A DNA stretch of 64,000 nucleotides from Monoplex corrugatus (taxonomy: Eukaryota; Mollusca; Gastropoda; Littorinimorpha; Ranellidae): contig CM060312.1 of assembly GCA_030674185.1 (NCBI GenBank), forward strand, positions 34,431,862 through 34,495,861. Direction: 5' to 3'. The position numbers and the translations under genes are program-made. The notes beneath the pieces were generated by a model. It searched no databases, had not been told where the DNA came from, and worked only from the letters and a program-made list of their open reading frames with translations. The first letter of the stretch is position 1, and every line of letters begins with the position of its first letter. Positions 36,323 through 47,500 of the stretch are shown piece by piece.

Positions 36323-37386
36323 TAAGGCTCTTAAGCTGAACGTATAAATCAAATGAAAGCGCTTATCTGATCCAGTGAGCTCGTCAACATTCAAAATATA
36401 CGATTCTAAGCAGTTTGTCAAGAGACAAAGTACACTGCTTTTACAAACGTTTAAAAACAGTGAAATACAAGGATTTTGACTGCTCCTGAAAATACGAAAT
36501 ACAGATACAAGAAGGAAGATTTTTTTCCAAATACAAAATATACGGGTTCCGACATTTTGTGAAAATACCTGTTATACAAAATCTACAACCGTATAAAAAG
36601 TACGAAAAGTACAGCAACGCAAACTGACGTCCCTTCCCAACCATTTTCTTCTTCCCAATTTATTTGTGAAGATAAATGCCCCTATCCCTCCTCCTTACAA
36701 TCGCTCACAATTCCAGGATTCCATTCACTTGCTTTGTATGTAAAAAGATGTCCCCCAAAGGACGCTGTACGGTAGGTCTACAGAAGAAGTCTACGACTTG
36801 TAAACGTGAGCCTTTTTCTACAGTAACAGTGTAGCTGTCTGTCTGTGTGGCCGGACAGGCGTGGATCTGATGGAGCAAGCCTTGTTGCCCCCGGCCACAG
36901 ATATTTGTCCAGATTAGCCCGCTTCATCGATCACATGGAGGAGGCTCAGGGGAACAGGACGGTATGGCAGTCTACTATCTTCTTCAATAGATAACGCAAG
37001 ATTTCCAGTAAAATTTTTCGCATTTTCGGCTGATTACAAACTCTTCAAAGCAAAAACCAGGCAAACAAACACACAAAAAGAATCCAATGTAAACAACTCG
37101 AAATTTTGTATTTCTGGCAGACTGCTGTCCATTTTCTTAAGTAGAAAACTGGAAATTTTGTTGAAATTTTCACATGGTTTTTCAATAAATGCAGTGCTTA
37201 CAAAACACGTTCAGTTTCTTCCATGTCTACTTGTTGGGGTTCCTTTTATATATCATGTCAACTTGCAATTGTCAGGATCTGATGTCAATCTGTAGACTTG
37301 TGACTTACAATGCAGACTTTCACAAACTTTGCGTAAAATTCTCCACACACTTTCTGACTTGAAAGTCCAAACTTTCACTCATCATT
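36323..37386. other. unassigned sequence with repeat D copy 2
   Basis: About 1 kb without genes. The block 36775-36850 matches 34150-34225 (repeat D). The remainder is AT-rich and unique-looking. Confidence 0.45.
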
Positions 37387-38250
37387 ATGAACAATAATAC
37401 TATGCAGAAGATCCTCCTTGTTTATCACATTGCCATCTCCAATGATGGCAGGTCCGTCTACAGCCTGCGCTTTGCAGACGACATAGACTTGCCTAGGATG
37501 GGCCGCAACAACGAACTGCAAGAGCTAATAACCAGACTGATTGCGAGCGCCAGTGCATACGACATGGAGCTCAGCACAGAGAATTCCAAAGTTGTGGTAA
37601 ACAGCTTAATCAACACCAATGGCAACGTCAACATGAATGGTTAGCATCTAGAAAAAGTGCCCAGTTTCAAACACCTGGGACGAACCTTCTAAAGACGGTA
37701 CCTCTACAACGGAAATCTACATACAGATTGCTGCAGCGATGGCTAGACTCAATAGGGTGCGGAAGAGCAACATCAGCTTCTCCATCAAGTACAGGCTCTT
37801 CAAATATCTGATGTTCTCCACCCTAAGGTATGGGAGCGAGTTATGGACACTGCTGGTAAGTCAGAAAGACGAATTAGACATTCGAAACAAAATGCGAGGA
37901 ATCTGTCGCACTCTGCTTGAGCACAGAGGCGATACGTAAAGCAAAGCAAAACTTTGTAGATCCCTGGAACCTCTTTTTGCAACCATGAAGCTATGGAAGC
38001 TGACGTGGTTTGGCCAAGTTATGCTACACAACAGGCTCTGCAGGATCACTATGCAGGGTACCGTCGAGGGAGGACACAGACTAAGGCGGCAACAGAAAGC
38101 TGGTCCAACAACGTGACAGAGTAGACAGACATGATTAGGCCAGAACTCTTACTGTATGCAGGTCGCGGACAGACTGGCATAGAAGACAACTTGGGTTTCT
38201 TCTGCCCCCATATCCTCCGACGACGGCAGCAATTAAAAGAAAGGTGATGT
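37387..38250 (+). pseudogene. LINE reverse-transcriptase remnant (C-terminal half)
   Basis: The plus strand encodes L-R-F-A-D-D-I-D-L with an intact F-A-D-D, then N-E-L-Q-E-L-I-T-R-L, Y-D-M-E-L-S and S-K-V-V-V-N-S. After a stop it continues M-A-R-L-N-R-V-R-K-S-N-I-S-F, L-R-Y-G-S-E-L-W-T-L-L and W-F-G-Q-V. This is the second half of an RT of the widespread invertebrate type with a 'YG(C/S)E.WTLL' motif. Stops and frame changes show it is dead. Its 5' half is absent. Confidence 0.8.
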
Positions 38251-38625
38251 GACGAGTAATTTTTATGGTTGAGCATAAATATTTTAGCTTGACCTCTCGG
38301 GTGACTTTTGTAACAAATTAGCAATTATGCCCATGAGCAGTATCCATTGTGAATTAAAGTAGTGTTGTGTGGTTATTAGTCATATTATAACTTAATAAAT
38401 AATTGAAACAGGGGATAATTTGCATCCGACTTTGCTCTAACAAAGCTGTAGCCTATAATTACATTATAAGTCAGACCATATGAAATATGGGATTATATCA
38501 GACAAGCATAATTTACTCCTTTCGAGTTGACTACACCATTGGTAGTGTGCCCGAAGCAGAACAAAAAAATTGAATTATCTAGACATTTGCGAAGAAATGA
38601 AAATTCAAGTGTGATGCGTGTTTTG
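38251..38625. other. AT-rich unassigned spacer
   Basis: Nothing supported. Confidence 0.5.
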
Positions 38626-38793
38626 TTGTGTGTGTGTGGTGAGGTGTGTGTGTGTGTGTGTGTGGTGTGTGTGTGTGTGGTAGTGTGGTAGTAGTGTGTT
38701 TGTGGTGTGTAGTGTGTTGTGTGTGTGTGGGGGTGTTTTGTGTGTGTGTGTGTGTGTGTGTTGTGTGTGTGTGTGTGTGTGTGTGTAGTGTGT
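38626..38793. repeat. (GT)n microsatellite
   Basis: GT repeats with GTAGTG and GGGG interruptions. Confidence 0.97.
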
Positions 38794-39082
38794 TTAATAA
38801 TAAATGGGACTGCAAAAATATACTGACTTGAGAATTCGTAATTCAGAAGTCCCTCAAGGAAGTCATTGACCGAATTATTGGAAAGTGTTCTTCCCCTGAC
38901 ACAAGAAGGACACCATAGAGAGAGTAGGACGAGTGGTAGTGTGAGAGATAGCGGAAAGATAAGACAGGAGGGGAGATGGAGAGGGTGGGGGGGGGGACGA
39001 GATTTGTCGATCCTACAGAAGAAAAAAGTTGCAAGTGTGCAAACAGAAGAATGGATACATAAGTTATGGTAAGCTCCTTACG

Positions 39083-39214
39083 TCAGAGGTGGAACAATGG
39101 ATTATGGTTGTGACTGTTGTTGAAACTGAAGCCATTGGAGCCATTGTAAGTCATCAAACCATTAGCAACAAACTGATGGCTTAGATGGGTCATAAGACGG
39201 AAGATTTTACTATC
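39083..39214 (-). CDS. possible 3'-terminal exon, unrecognised gene
   Basis: On the minus strand a weak acceptor (GACGAAGCCAG) precedes a frame encoding D-S-K-I-F-R-L-M-T-H-L-S-H-Q and ending in H-N-P-L-F-H-L-stop at 39083. The frame enters in phase 0, compatible with the phase-0 donor of the exon at 40427-40510. The polypyrimidine tract is poor and no protein family is recognised. It could be a chance frame. Confidence 0.25.
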   Translation of the reverse strand, partial: DSKIFRLMTHLSHQFVANGLMTYNGSNGFSFNNSHNHNPLFHL

Positions 39215-39291
39215 CTGGCTTCGTCTTCTTTGAGTGTAATAACAATATGATAATACAGTGATATGCATAAGAATAGGTGTTATATGTGTAT

Positions 39292-39320
39292 ATGTACACA
39301 CACCACACACACATATATAC

Positions 39321-39415
<95 letters not shown>

Positions 39416-39523
39416 TATATAGAGAGAGAGAAAGAGATAATTGATACATACATACATACATACATACATACATACTACATACACTACATACATACATACA
39501 TACATGTACATACGCAGGTAGAC

Positions 39524-39570
<47 letters not shown>

Positions 39571-39607
39571 AAATGATAGATAGATAGATATAGAATAAGA
39601 TAGATAG

Positions 39608-39646
<39 letters not shown>

Positions 39647-39649
39647 ATC

Positions 39650-39716
<67 letters not shown>

Positions 39717-39718
39717 CA
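39292..39718. repeat. compound (GT)n, (CATA)n, (GATA)n microsatellites
   Basis: TA/GT repeats lie at 39305-39420, CATA repeats at 39446-39510 and GATA repeats at 39520-39716. Confidence 0.98.
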
Positions 39719-39737
39719 GATAGTGATAAGAAAGTAG

Positions 39738-39868
39738 GAATATAAAGATATATCAACGTGTTGACTAGAATTTATATAGCTTTCAGAGAGATATATCAGA
39801 GTGTTGCACTAGAATTTATATAGCTTTCAGAGAGATATATCAGACGTGTTGCACTAGAATTTATATAG
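39738..39868. repeat. approximately 51-bp tandem triplicate
   Basis: Three copies of a unit containing 'GATATATCA', 'GTGTTG' and 'ACTAGAATTTATATAGCTTT'. Confidence 0.85.
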
Positions 39869-40426
39869 CTTTCTGTCACACTTATAACCACAAATATACT
39901 ACAAACAGTACAAAATCGCTGGGGTTTGGCAATTGAAACAACGATTAAATTTAAATCCATACAAGAAAGGGAAGCAACTGGTTAGCATCATCACAAAAAA
40001 ATGGATTCATTATTACAAACTTGTGTTCAAATTTAAACACCCTGTTGGAAGTAGTAAGCTAATACTGCAAATAGTCACACAATTGTCGATTTTAACCACC
40101 TGATTTAATTTCAGAAAAATGAATGAAAGTACTGACTCCACTGCGTAAAAACAAACGAAGAAAAGCACTAACGCATAATAAATCAAGAACAATGAATTAG
40201 TTTCATGGTTGATTACACAAATCCCCTGCATTTAATACAAAGAACCAAACAAAGAACTGGCGTTGTCATACTTGAGCAAAAATTTGGCAAACATTAAGCA
40301 AAATCCCAACAGTATTATATTGACATGCTTATCTAATCTGTTGCACTAATTAGGGCTTTAACATAACCACAAATATTATGACAGTTAATCTAAATCATAT
40401 CCTTGATTGATTCTGAAAGTACTCAC
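39869..40426. other. unique AT-rich sequence, possible intron
   Basis: If the exons at 40427-40510 and 39083-39214 belong together, this stretch and the microsatellites beside it form the intron between them. Confidence 0.3.
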
Positions 40427-40510
40427 ACATAGTTCAGGTGTTTTGGTGGGATCCATGAAGTATGTTGTCCACTGTGTTTTGTTGAATGTTACAATGTTTA
40501 GTTCAGACAC
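40427..40510 (-). CDS. probable 84-bp internal exon, unrecognised gene
   Basis: On the minus strand a strong acceptor (TTTTGATCTTTCAG, ending at 40511) and a strong donor (TGT|GTGAGTACTTTC, starting at 40426) bound 84 bases. That is 28 codons, in phase 0 at both ends: V-S-E-L-N-I-V-T-F-N, then W-T-T-Y-F-M-D-P-T-K-T-P-E-L-C. Codon composition and the Trp, Met and Cys residues look protein-like rather than repeat-derived. I do not recognise the family. The flanking DNA is unique and AT-rich, as expected for introns. Confidence 0.45.
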
Positions 40511-40979
40511 CTGAAAGATCAAAATGCTGATTACTGGTGAAAAAAGGAAAACTAAAAGGTGATTATCCCTGAAAATGTCCTTCACATTTCTTGTTATGTT
40601 TTCCAGAAAAAAGAAGTGAGTCTAGCCACTTAAGTCGGTAGTACTCTACAAAATGCGAAGCCACCCACTGACTAAAAATGGGAAATGGGAAACCTGCAGG
40701 ATTACTTCCCCTAGACTCGTGCTTGTAACTGGAGTAATGTATTGTTTAGGTCTTTTGCTCTGTCAAACTGTAAATTTTCAATTTCTTTTAATTCTATTCA
40801 GTCTAATCAAACCTGGCCTTCTCACCATTAAGAAATTTGATTACAGCAATCCGGTTTCAACAATTAAATAAAAACGTTTGAAAATTCCCTGCAATCAGAG
40901 AAGAAACAAGTTGCTGTGGTATTGTGTTTCGCTCCCCCCCCCCTTCCCCATCCCCATCCCCCACCAGCATCATCGAGGT
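40511..40979. other. unassigned, possible intron
   Basis: AT-rich unique sequence with a C run near 40935. No further exon was found by eye. Confidence 0.35.
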
Positions 40980-41760
40980 CGATGGTAGCCGCAGCTGTAG
41001 ACACCACAACAACTGCCTCTCCTTTTACTCCGGTCTTGACTTTTTTGTGCTACTTTGTAGATCCACAAACCGCTGATGTTGATGATGCTGTTCGTATAGG
41101 AGGTGGGTGGTCTGCCCGGATTTCTTTTGGTTTTAACTTTTCCTTGCAAAACTGTCATCAGGGTCGTGTAAGTGTGTGTATATCTCATTTTGTTTGTTTG
41201 TTTGTTTGTTTGTTTGTTTGTTTGTTTGTTTGTTTGTTTGTTTGTTTGTTTTGCTTGTTCTTTTTTGTTGTTGTTGATGTCGTTGTTGGTTTCTGCCAAC
41301 ACTTGGCGTCGGACTGTGAGTTTGTTCAAGCTGCCTTCATTTGTTCTTGTATCGATCCATTTCATTCTGAGAACTTGAAGTCGCCTGTAGGACCACATCT
41401 TTGCTGTTTCCATCCTATTTTCATCTGCTTTTTTGCAAGTCCAAGCTTCACAGCCATACAACATTACTGGCCAGAACAGACATTTTAATATATTGATCTT
41501 AAGGGCTGTTGGTATGCTTCTGTCTTTCCAAATGTTATCGAGTTGGATCATTTTCTGTTTTGCCATTTCTACAATTATTTTGATGTCTTTAGTACAGATG
41601 CCATCAAGGACTTTAACTAAGCCTAAATATTTACAACCACTCACATTTTCTATTGCAGTCTTGTTGACTTGAATACAGTGTATCTCGATATGCTTGACTT
41701 TTCTGTCCTTCTAGCTGCATTACTTTTGTCTTCTTGGCGCTTAGATTTAAATCTACCTTC
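40980..41760 (-). pseudogene. RTE-like RT C-terminal remnant with a TTTG tract inside the frame
   Basis: The minus strand encodes C-K-Y-L-G, I-N-I-L-K-C-L-F-W-P-V-M-L-Y-G-C-E-A-W-T, and later T-V-L-Q-G-K-V-K and G-R-P-P-T-S-Y-T. These are typical of the RT thumb and tail of this LINE type. Between them a (TTTG)n tract (41190-41250) yields a Q-T-N-K run while the frame stays open. No catalytic part remains. Confidence 0.75.
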
Positions 41761-41829
41761 TTGCCCACTGCATCCAATCTGCACATAATTATTTTATTTT
41801 CATGCCAGTGATATTATGGTTAAGGCAGT

Positions 41830-42075
41830 TAGTTGAACCCTGTGTTCGGGTGTATGCTTGCTGGGTTTATGTGTTTCCATAGGCTACCGAATACTGATAA
41901 GGCTCTCGGGATATTTACCATGCATACTTGATCTGCGTGTGTATACACGTGAAGGAGGTTCAGACGCTAGAAGATCTGCACATATGCTGACCAGATGGAT
42001 CAGAAAATATGTCCCCCTTTACCCAACAGGCGGTAACCAGGCAGGTCCAGCTGGAAGGTCAGTGTCCTAACCATT
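41830..42075 (+). mobile_element. interspersed repeat family B, second copy
   Basis: It matches 14930-15225 through 'CATAGGCTACCGAATACTGA', 'GATCTGCACATATGCTGACC' and 'CAACAGGCGGTAACCAG'. Confidence 0.65.
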
Positions 42076-42200
42076 TCATTATACCAGCAGGAGAGAATGA
42101 TATGAAGTAGCCACTGATGTTATGATGATGATGAAGTACTGATATTACAATGTTATACGAAATCACCTCTATTTGAAAATTCACACCCTCAGACGCGCCA

Positions 42201-42659
<459 letters not shown>

Positions 42660-42661
42660 AA

Positions 42662-42916
42662 GGAATGGGATGGGAAGCCTAATGGGATGGGAAGCCTAAT
42701 GGGATGGGAAGCCTAATGGGATGGGAAGCCTAATGGGATGGGAAGCATAATGGGACGGGAAGCCTAATGGGATGGGAAGCCTAATGGGACGGGAAGCCTA
42801 ATGGGATGGGAAGCCTAATGGGATGGGAAGCCTAATGGGATGGGAAGCCTGATGGATGGGAAGCCTAATGGGACGGGAAGCCTAATGGGATGGGAAGCCT
42901 AATGGGACGGGAAGCC
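42662..42916. repeat. 17-bp minisatellite
   Basis: About 15 copies of AATGGGATGGGAAGCCT with GGGACGGG variants. There is one deletion near 42850. Confidence 0.98.
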
Positions 42917-43069
42917 TCTTTAATCGGCTGCAACAAGGCATATTTTTCTTTTGCATTTATCAGGTAGTCTGTATTACTGGTATGTGTGAAAGTCGCGCGT
43001 GACAATTTTGTCTGATGATTCTTCTTGTTTTAATACAAATTTGAGTTTGTGTTTTGAACACAGTGGAAA

Positions 43070-43151
43070 GTGTGTGTGTGTGTGCGTGCGTGTGCGTGTG
43101 CGTGTGCGTGTGCGTGCGTGCTCCTCTGTGTGTGTGTGTGTGTGTGTGCGT

Positions 43152-43208
<57 letters not shown>
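43070..43208. repeat. (GT)/(GCGT)n microsatellite
   Basis: GT repeats with regular GCGTGT variants. Confidence 0.98.
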
Positions 43209-43210
<2 letters not shown>

Positions 43211-43634
43211 ATTCTATTATGAATTTGAACCCAAGGAGCCAAATGGCATTTTACCCGCATCTGTTAGTTTTAATGAACGAATAAAAGTTGGCAATGGAGT
43301 ACTTTCATATCCTAGATGGACACAAAAGAGTTTGCTCCATCGCAGACTTTATGAAAGAAGATGGCATGCAAGGATTTTTTTTTCCAAACAAGGTTCAGCA
43401 GAAAGTTTGATATGAACTTAGACTTTATTACATATTCGGGATGTGAATCTGCTATAAAGAAGTATATACAAGAAAAGATATGATAATTGATAGCAATATT
43501 AAAAGAGGTCCTTGTATGGCTTTGTGGATACTGTACTCAATACACAAAAGTAAACTTTACTTGAACATCCTTGATAATAGCAGTCAAAATCTACTATGAT
43601 AAATGGGATACTAAACTTGGAACAATAAACTGGA
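43209..43634. other. unassigned flank of the LINE pair
   Basis: A plus-strand frame (to 43415) encodes [14 protein letters not shown] but has no recognised domain or splice support. Confidence 0.35.
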
Positions 43635-44161
43635 TGGATGGAGCAGTCGACTGGGAGTGTACAGCAGACCTCTCAGAGTGGAGAAATTACCCAGATGTCA
43701 TCAGCAAGACAGGCATGAGACCAGACATCGCTCTCCACTCTGACTCCTCGAAACAAGTGATTCTGATAGAACTCACTGTGCCATACGAAAGCAGAATGGA
43801 AGAAGCACATATCTACAAGACCGAAAAATACGCCGGTCTTGCCAGCACCCTGAAGAAAGCAGGTCTGCGGGTCAAAATCTTCGCCATAGAGGTCGGGGCA
43901 AGAGGGTTTGTGGGCACCTCCGCTTATGATCTCATGAAACAACTCGCCATTTCTGGGAAGAAGAGGACTAGAGCCCTTAAAGCGATGGCAGAGGCAGCAG
44001 AAAGGAGCTCAAGCTGGATCTGGGCAAGGAGGAACCAAAAAAGTGAACTTCATAAGGATTAAATTCCCTACAGATGATGTGTGCCCCGTTAGCACATTGG
44101 TAAAACCGCGTACCGCAGTTCTGAAGCGCAGAATCGCCCAGGTTCGATCCCCGGCGTGGGG

Positions 44162-44197
<36 letters not shown>

Positions 44198-44351
44198 GAC
44201 AACAGCAGAAGGGCATCCAGGAGTCATGACCTGGATGTGGCCCGGCCCCCCGAGAGTGTAAGGAATTCAGGGCCGAAACACTTGTCTAAAGGGGGTTACT
44301 TCTCTGAAGACCTTCTGTTGTCTAGCTCTCCCTAGAGTTTCTTTCTACCTG
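43635..44351 (+). mobile_element. 5'-truncated copy of endonuclease-type LINE (family R)
   Basis: By eye, identical to the last 711 bases of the full-length copy (47406-48116) except for poly(A) length, 34 A here against 28 there. It holds the C-terminal 143 or so residues of the ORF (D-G-A-V-D-W-E-C to H-K-D-stop at 44062), the tRNA-like 3'UTR module and the tail ending TTTCTTTCTACCTG. The full-length copy begins at the next base, head-to-tail. Confidence 0.92.
44086..44161 (+). ncRNA. tRNA-like module in the LINE 3'UTR (copy 1)
   Basis: Box A-like TTAGCACATTGG and a perfect box B, GGTTCGATCCC, are spaced as in a tRNA. The T-arm pairs four of five (CCAGG/CCCGG) and TTCTG/CAGAA can form a hairpin. 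The acceptor stem is mostly unpaired and the anticodon loop lacks U33. It is tRNA-derived rather than a functional tRNA. A poly(A) run follows directly. Confidence 0.7.
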
Positions 44352-44584
44352 CACATGGTCAGTCCATTGACTTCCGGGAATAGTTCGGAGGACATTCGGG
44401 AAAGACCGAAGGACACTGGGAAAGACTAGATCTGCGGGCTTTGTGGGTTGGCTTCCCACCTCGCCTTTGATAACATGCCACGAGTTTTCCAAATGAAAGA
44501 TGCTCCCAGGATTCACCGAAAGGGGGAGAGAATGATGAATCCATCGGCACTGACTCCATCACGACTGGAAACGCACAACGGACC

Positions 44585-47500
44585 ATGATCAATGACCAGT
44601 TGGAATTTCCGTGTGCGTGTGGAAGGAGATTCACCACCAAACGCGGCATGAAGATCCACAGGACAAAAATGGGCTGTTTGAAGACACATACGAACCAGCA
44701 GCAGCGCACTGCGATAGCAGGTGAGACGTTGGATGACCAAGGCCAGGAATTAAACCATAGTGCCAAGGACATCCACGCTGACGGTTCTGATGCGGATTTT
44801 GCACAAGCTCTTAACGCCAAACGTGGAAAACTCAATTTGCCGCCTGCCGGTGCAAAAGAACAATGGGAGAAATTAGATGAGGAACTTGTCCTTAAGCTGA
44901 ATGCGCTAATAGGGAACAGTACGCTGGAACACAAACTTGACACATACGGAGACATCATATACTCTATCTGCAGGGACACTTATGGAGTGAAGCAGCCAAA
45001 GACAAAAACGCCTCCCCAGAAATCCAGAAGACAGCAGCAGATGGAGAGCATCCGGAGGGAGAAAAGGAAGCTTAAAAAGCGAATGAAAACTGCCTCAGAA
45101 TTCGAGAAGCAAGGGCTCCTGGAACTCTGGAAAGATCTGAAGGCCAAACACAATGCTCTCAGCAAAGTGGAATCAGCAAGGCGAAGAAAGAGCAAAAAGA
45201 AGAAGACTCAAGATCGTTTCTTCAAAGATCCCTTTGATTTTGCAAGAAAGCTGTTTGAACAACCCAAATCAGGGACTCTCACAGTGGGCAAGGAAACCCT
45301 AGAGCAGCATCTCAGGGAAACATATTCCGATTCTCAGCGCGAGGCACCACTTGAAATCCAAAATCTGGTTTGGCCTGCAGCGCCAGAAGGAAAATTCAAT
45401 AACAAACCACCAACACTGGATGAAGTGAAGAACGTAGTAAAGAAAGCCAGAGCCAAGTCAGCACCTGGACCAAACGGAATACCATACCTACTCTACAAGA
45501 AATGCCCAAAAGTGCTCGAGTGGCTCCACAAGATGATTCGATCAGCATGGAGGAACCAGAAGATCAGCGACCAATGGATGAGTGCTGAAGGAGTGTACAT
45601 TCCGAAGGAGCAGAACTCCAGCAGCATCAATCAGTTCAGGCCAATATCACTTCTGAACGTCGAGGGGAAAATCTTCTTCTCTGTTATGGCAGCAAGATTG
45701 ACAAAATACCTGACTGAAAACAAGTATCTGGATATGTCAGTCCAAAAGGGAGGCATACCAGGAATGCCTGGATGCTTGGAACATGCCACGTTGATTTGGG
45801 ATGCCATCCAAAAAGCAAGAACAGAGAAGAGAGACATTGACGTAGTTTGGCTTGATCTGGCGAATGCATATGGATCAGTTCCACACGATATGATCCAGCT
45901 GGCTCTTGAAATGTATCACATCCCAGAAAACATCCGAACAATGCTGAGGAAGTATTTCCAAGGGTTCTCAATGCGGTTCTCTACCAAAGAATACACCACG
46001 GACTGGATAGACCTAGAGGTGGGCATTGCAATGGGCTGTGCAATCTCTCCCATACTGTTCGTGTTGGCAATGGAAGTCATCTTGAAAGCTGCAATGAAGA
46101 GTTCAGGTCCAGTGAATCTGGGAGATGGATACCAGATGCCTCCTCTGAAAGCTTTCATGGATGACACAACAGTCTTGTCCACGGATGAGGAAGAGACACA
46201 CCAAATCTTAAAGCAGCTGGATGAGCTGGTGGCCTCTTCAAGAATGAGGTTCAAACCTAAGAAATCCCGAAGTCTCTCACTGCGAAAAGGAAAAGTGGCA
46301 GATTCAGTCAAATTCATGGTAGCCAACCAAGCCATCCCCACTGTCACAGAAGAGCCAGTAAAAAGTCTCGGAAGATGGTATGATGACTCCCTGAAAGACA
46401 CACAAAGGGGATGTGAAACCAAGCAAACAGCAGAAGAAGGCCTGAAGAAAATAGATAACTGCGGACTGCCAGGCAAATACAAAGTCTGGTGTCTACAGTT
46501 CATGCTGATACCAAAGCTGCTGTGGCCACTGCTAATCTATGACATTTGCACCAGCACAGTCGAAGCAATGGAAGCCAAAATCAACAAATACACAAGAAAA
46601 TGGCTCGGTGTCCCACCTGGTCTCACTGATGTTGCATTCTACTGTCGTCAAGCAATGCTGAAGCTACCTCTGAAATCCATAGTGGAGGAATACAAAGTTG
46701 GAAAAGCAAGACTGTTGAGCATGCTGGAGGAATCGGAGGACAATATCGTGAGAGCAGTTCATCCAAAGCTGAGAACTGGCAGAAAGTGGAAAGTCCAAGA
46801 GGCTGTAAACAATGCCAAGAGAAACCTCAGCATCAAAGAAATAATTGGACACACGCAAACCAACAGACAGGGACTGGGAGCAACAAAAATGCAGTGGTGG
46901 TCCAAAGCCAAAGGGAAGGAAAAAAGAGACATGATCATACAGGAGTTGAAGGAAGAAGAAGATGTCAAAAGAGTGCAGAAGGCAGTCCAGCAAGGTCAAC
47001 AGGGGCAATGGACAACATGGGACAGTGCACTCCAAAGAAGTCTCAGCTGGAACGATATGTGGCACATGGCTCCTCTAAGGATAAGCTTCCTCCTCAGATC
47101 TGTATATGACCTGCTCCCCTCGAATGCAAACTTAGTGAAATGGGGGAAAGCAGACGACCCAGCATGTCCGCTCTGTCAGAAGAAACAAACAGTGGAACAT
47201 GTCCTAAGCTCTTGCAAAGTAGCGCTAGCCCAAGGAAGGTATACATGGAGGCACAACCAAGTTCTGAAAGTGATCACAGATGTGGTTAGCGAAAAAACCA
47301 TGACCCCAAACGCACCAATTGCTATGACAACGTTCTACAAAGCAGGAGGGAAACAGGTCTGGCCCGAAAGGGCTATGACAACCAGCACATTGCCAAAGGG
47401 TCTTCTGGATGGAGCAGTCGACTGGGAGTGTACAGCAGACCTCTCAGAGTGGAGAAATTACCCAGATGTCATCAGCAAGACAGGCATGAGACCAGACATC

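Noticed and set aside
44086..44161. Functional tRNA gene
   Set aside because: The acceptor stem does not pair and the anticodon loop lacks U33, although box A and box B are present.
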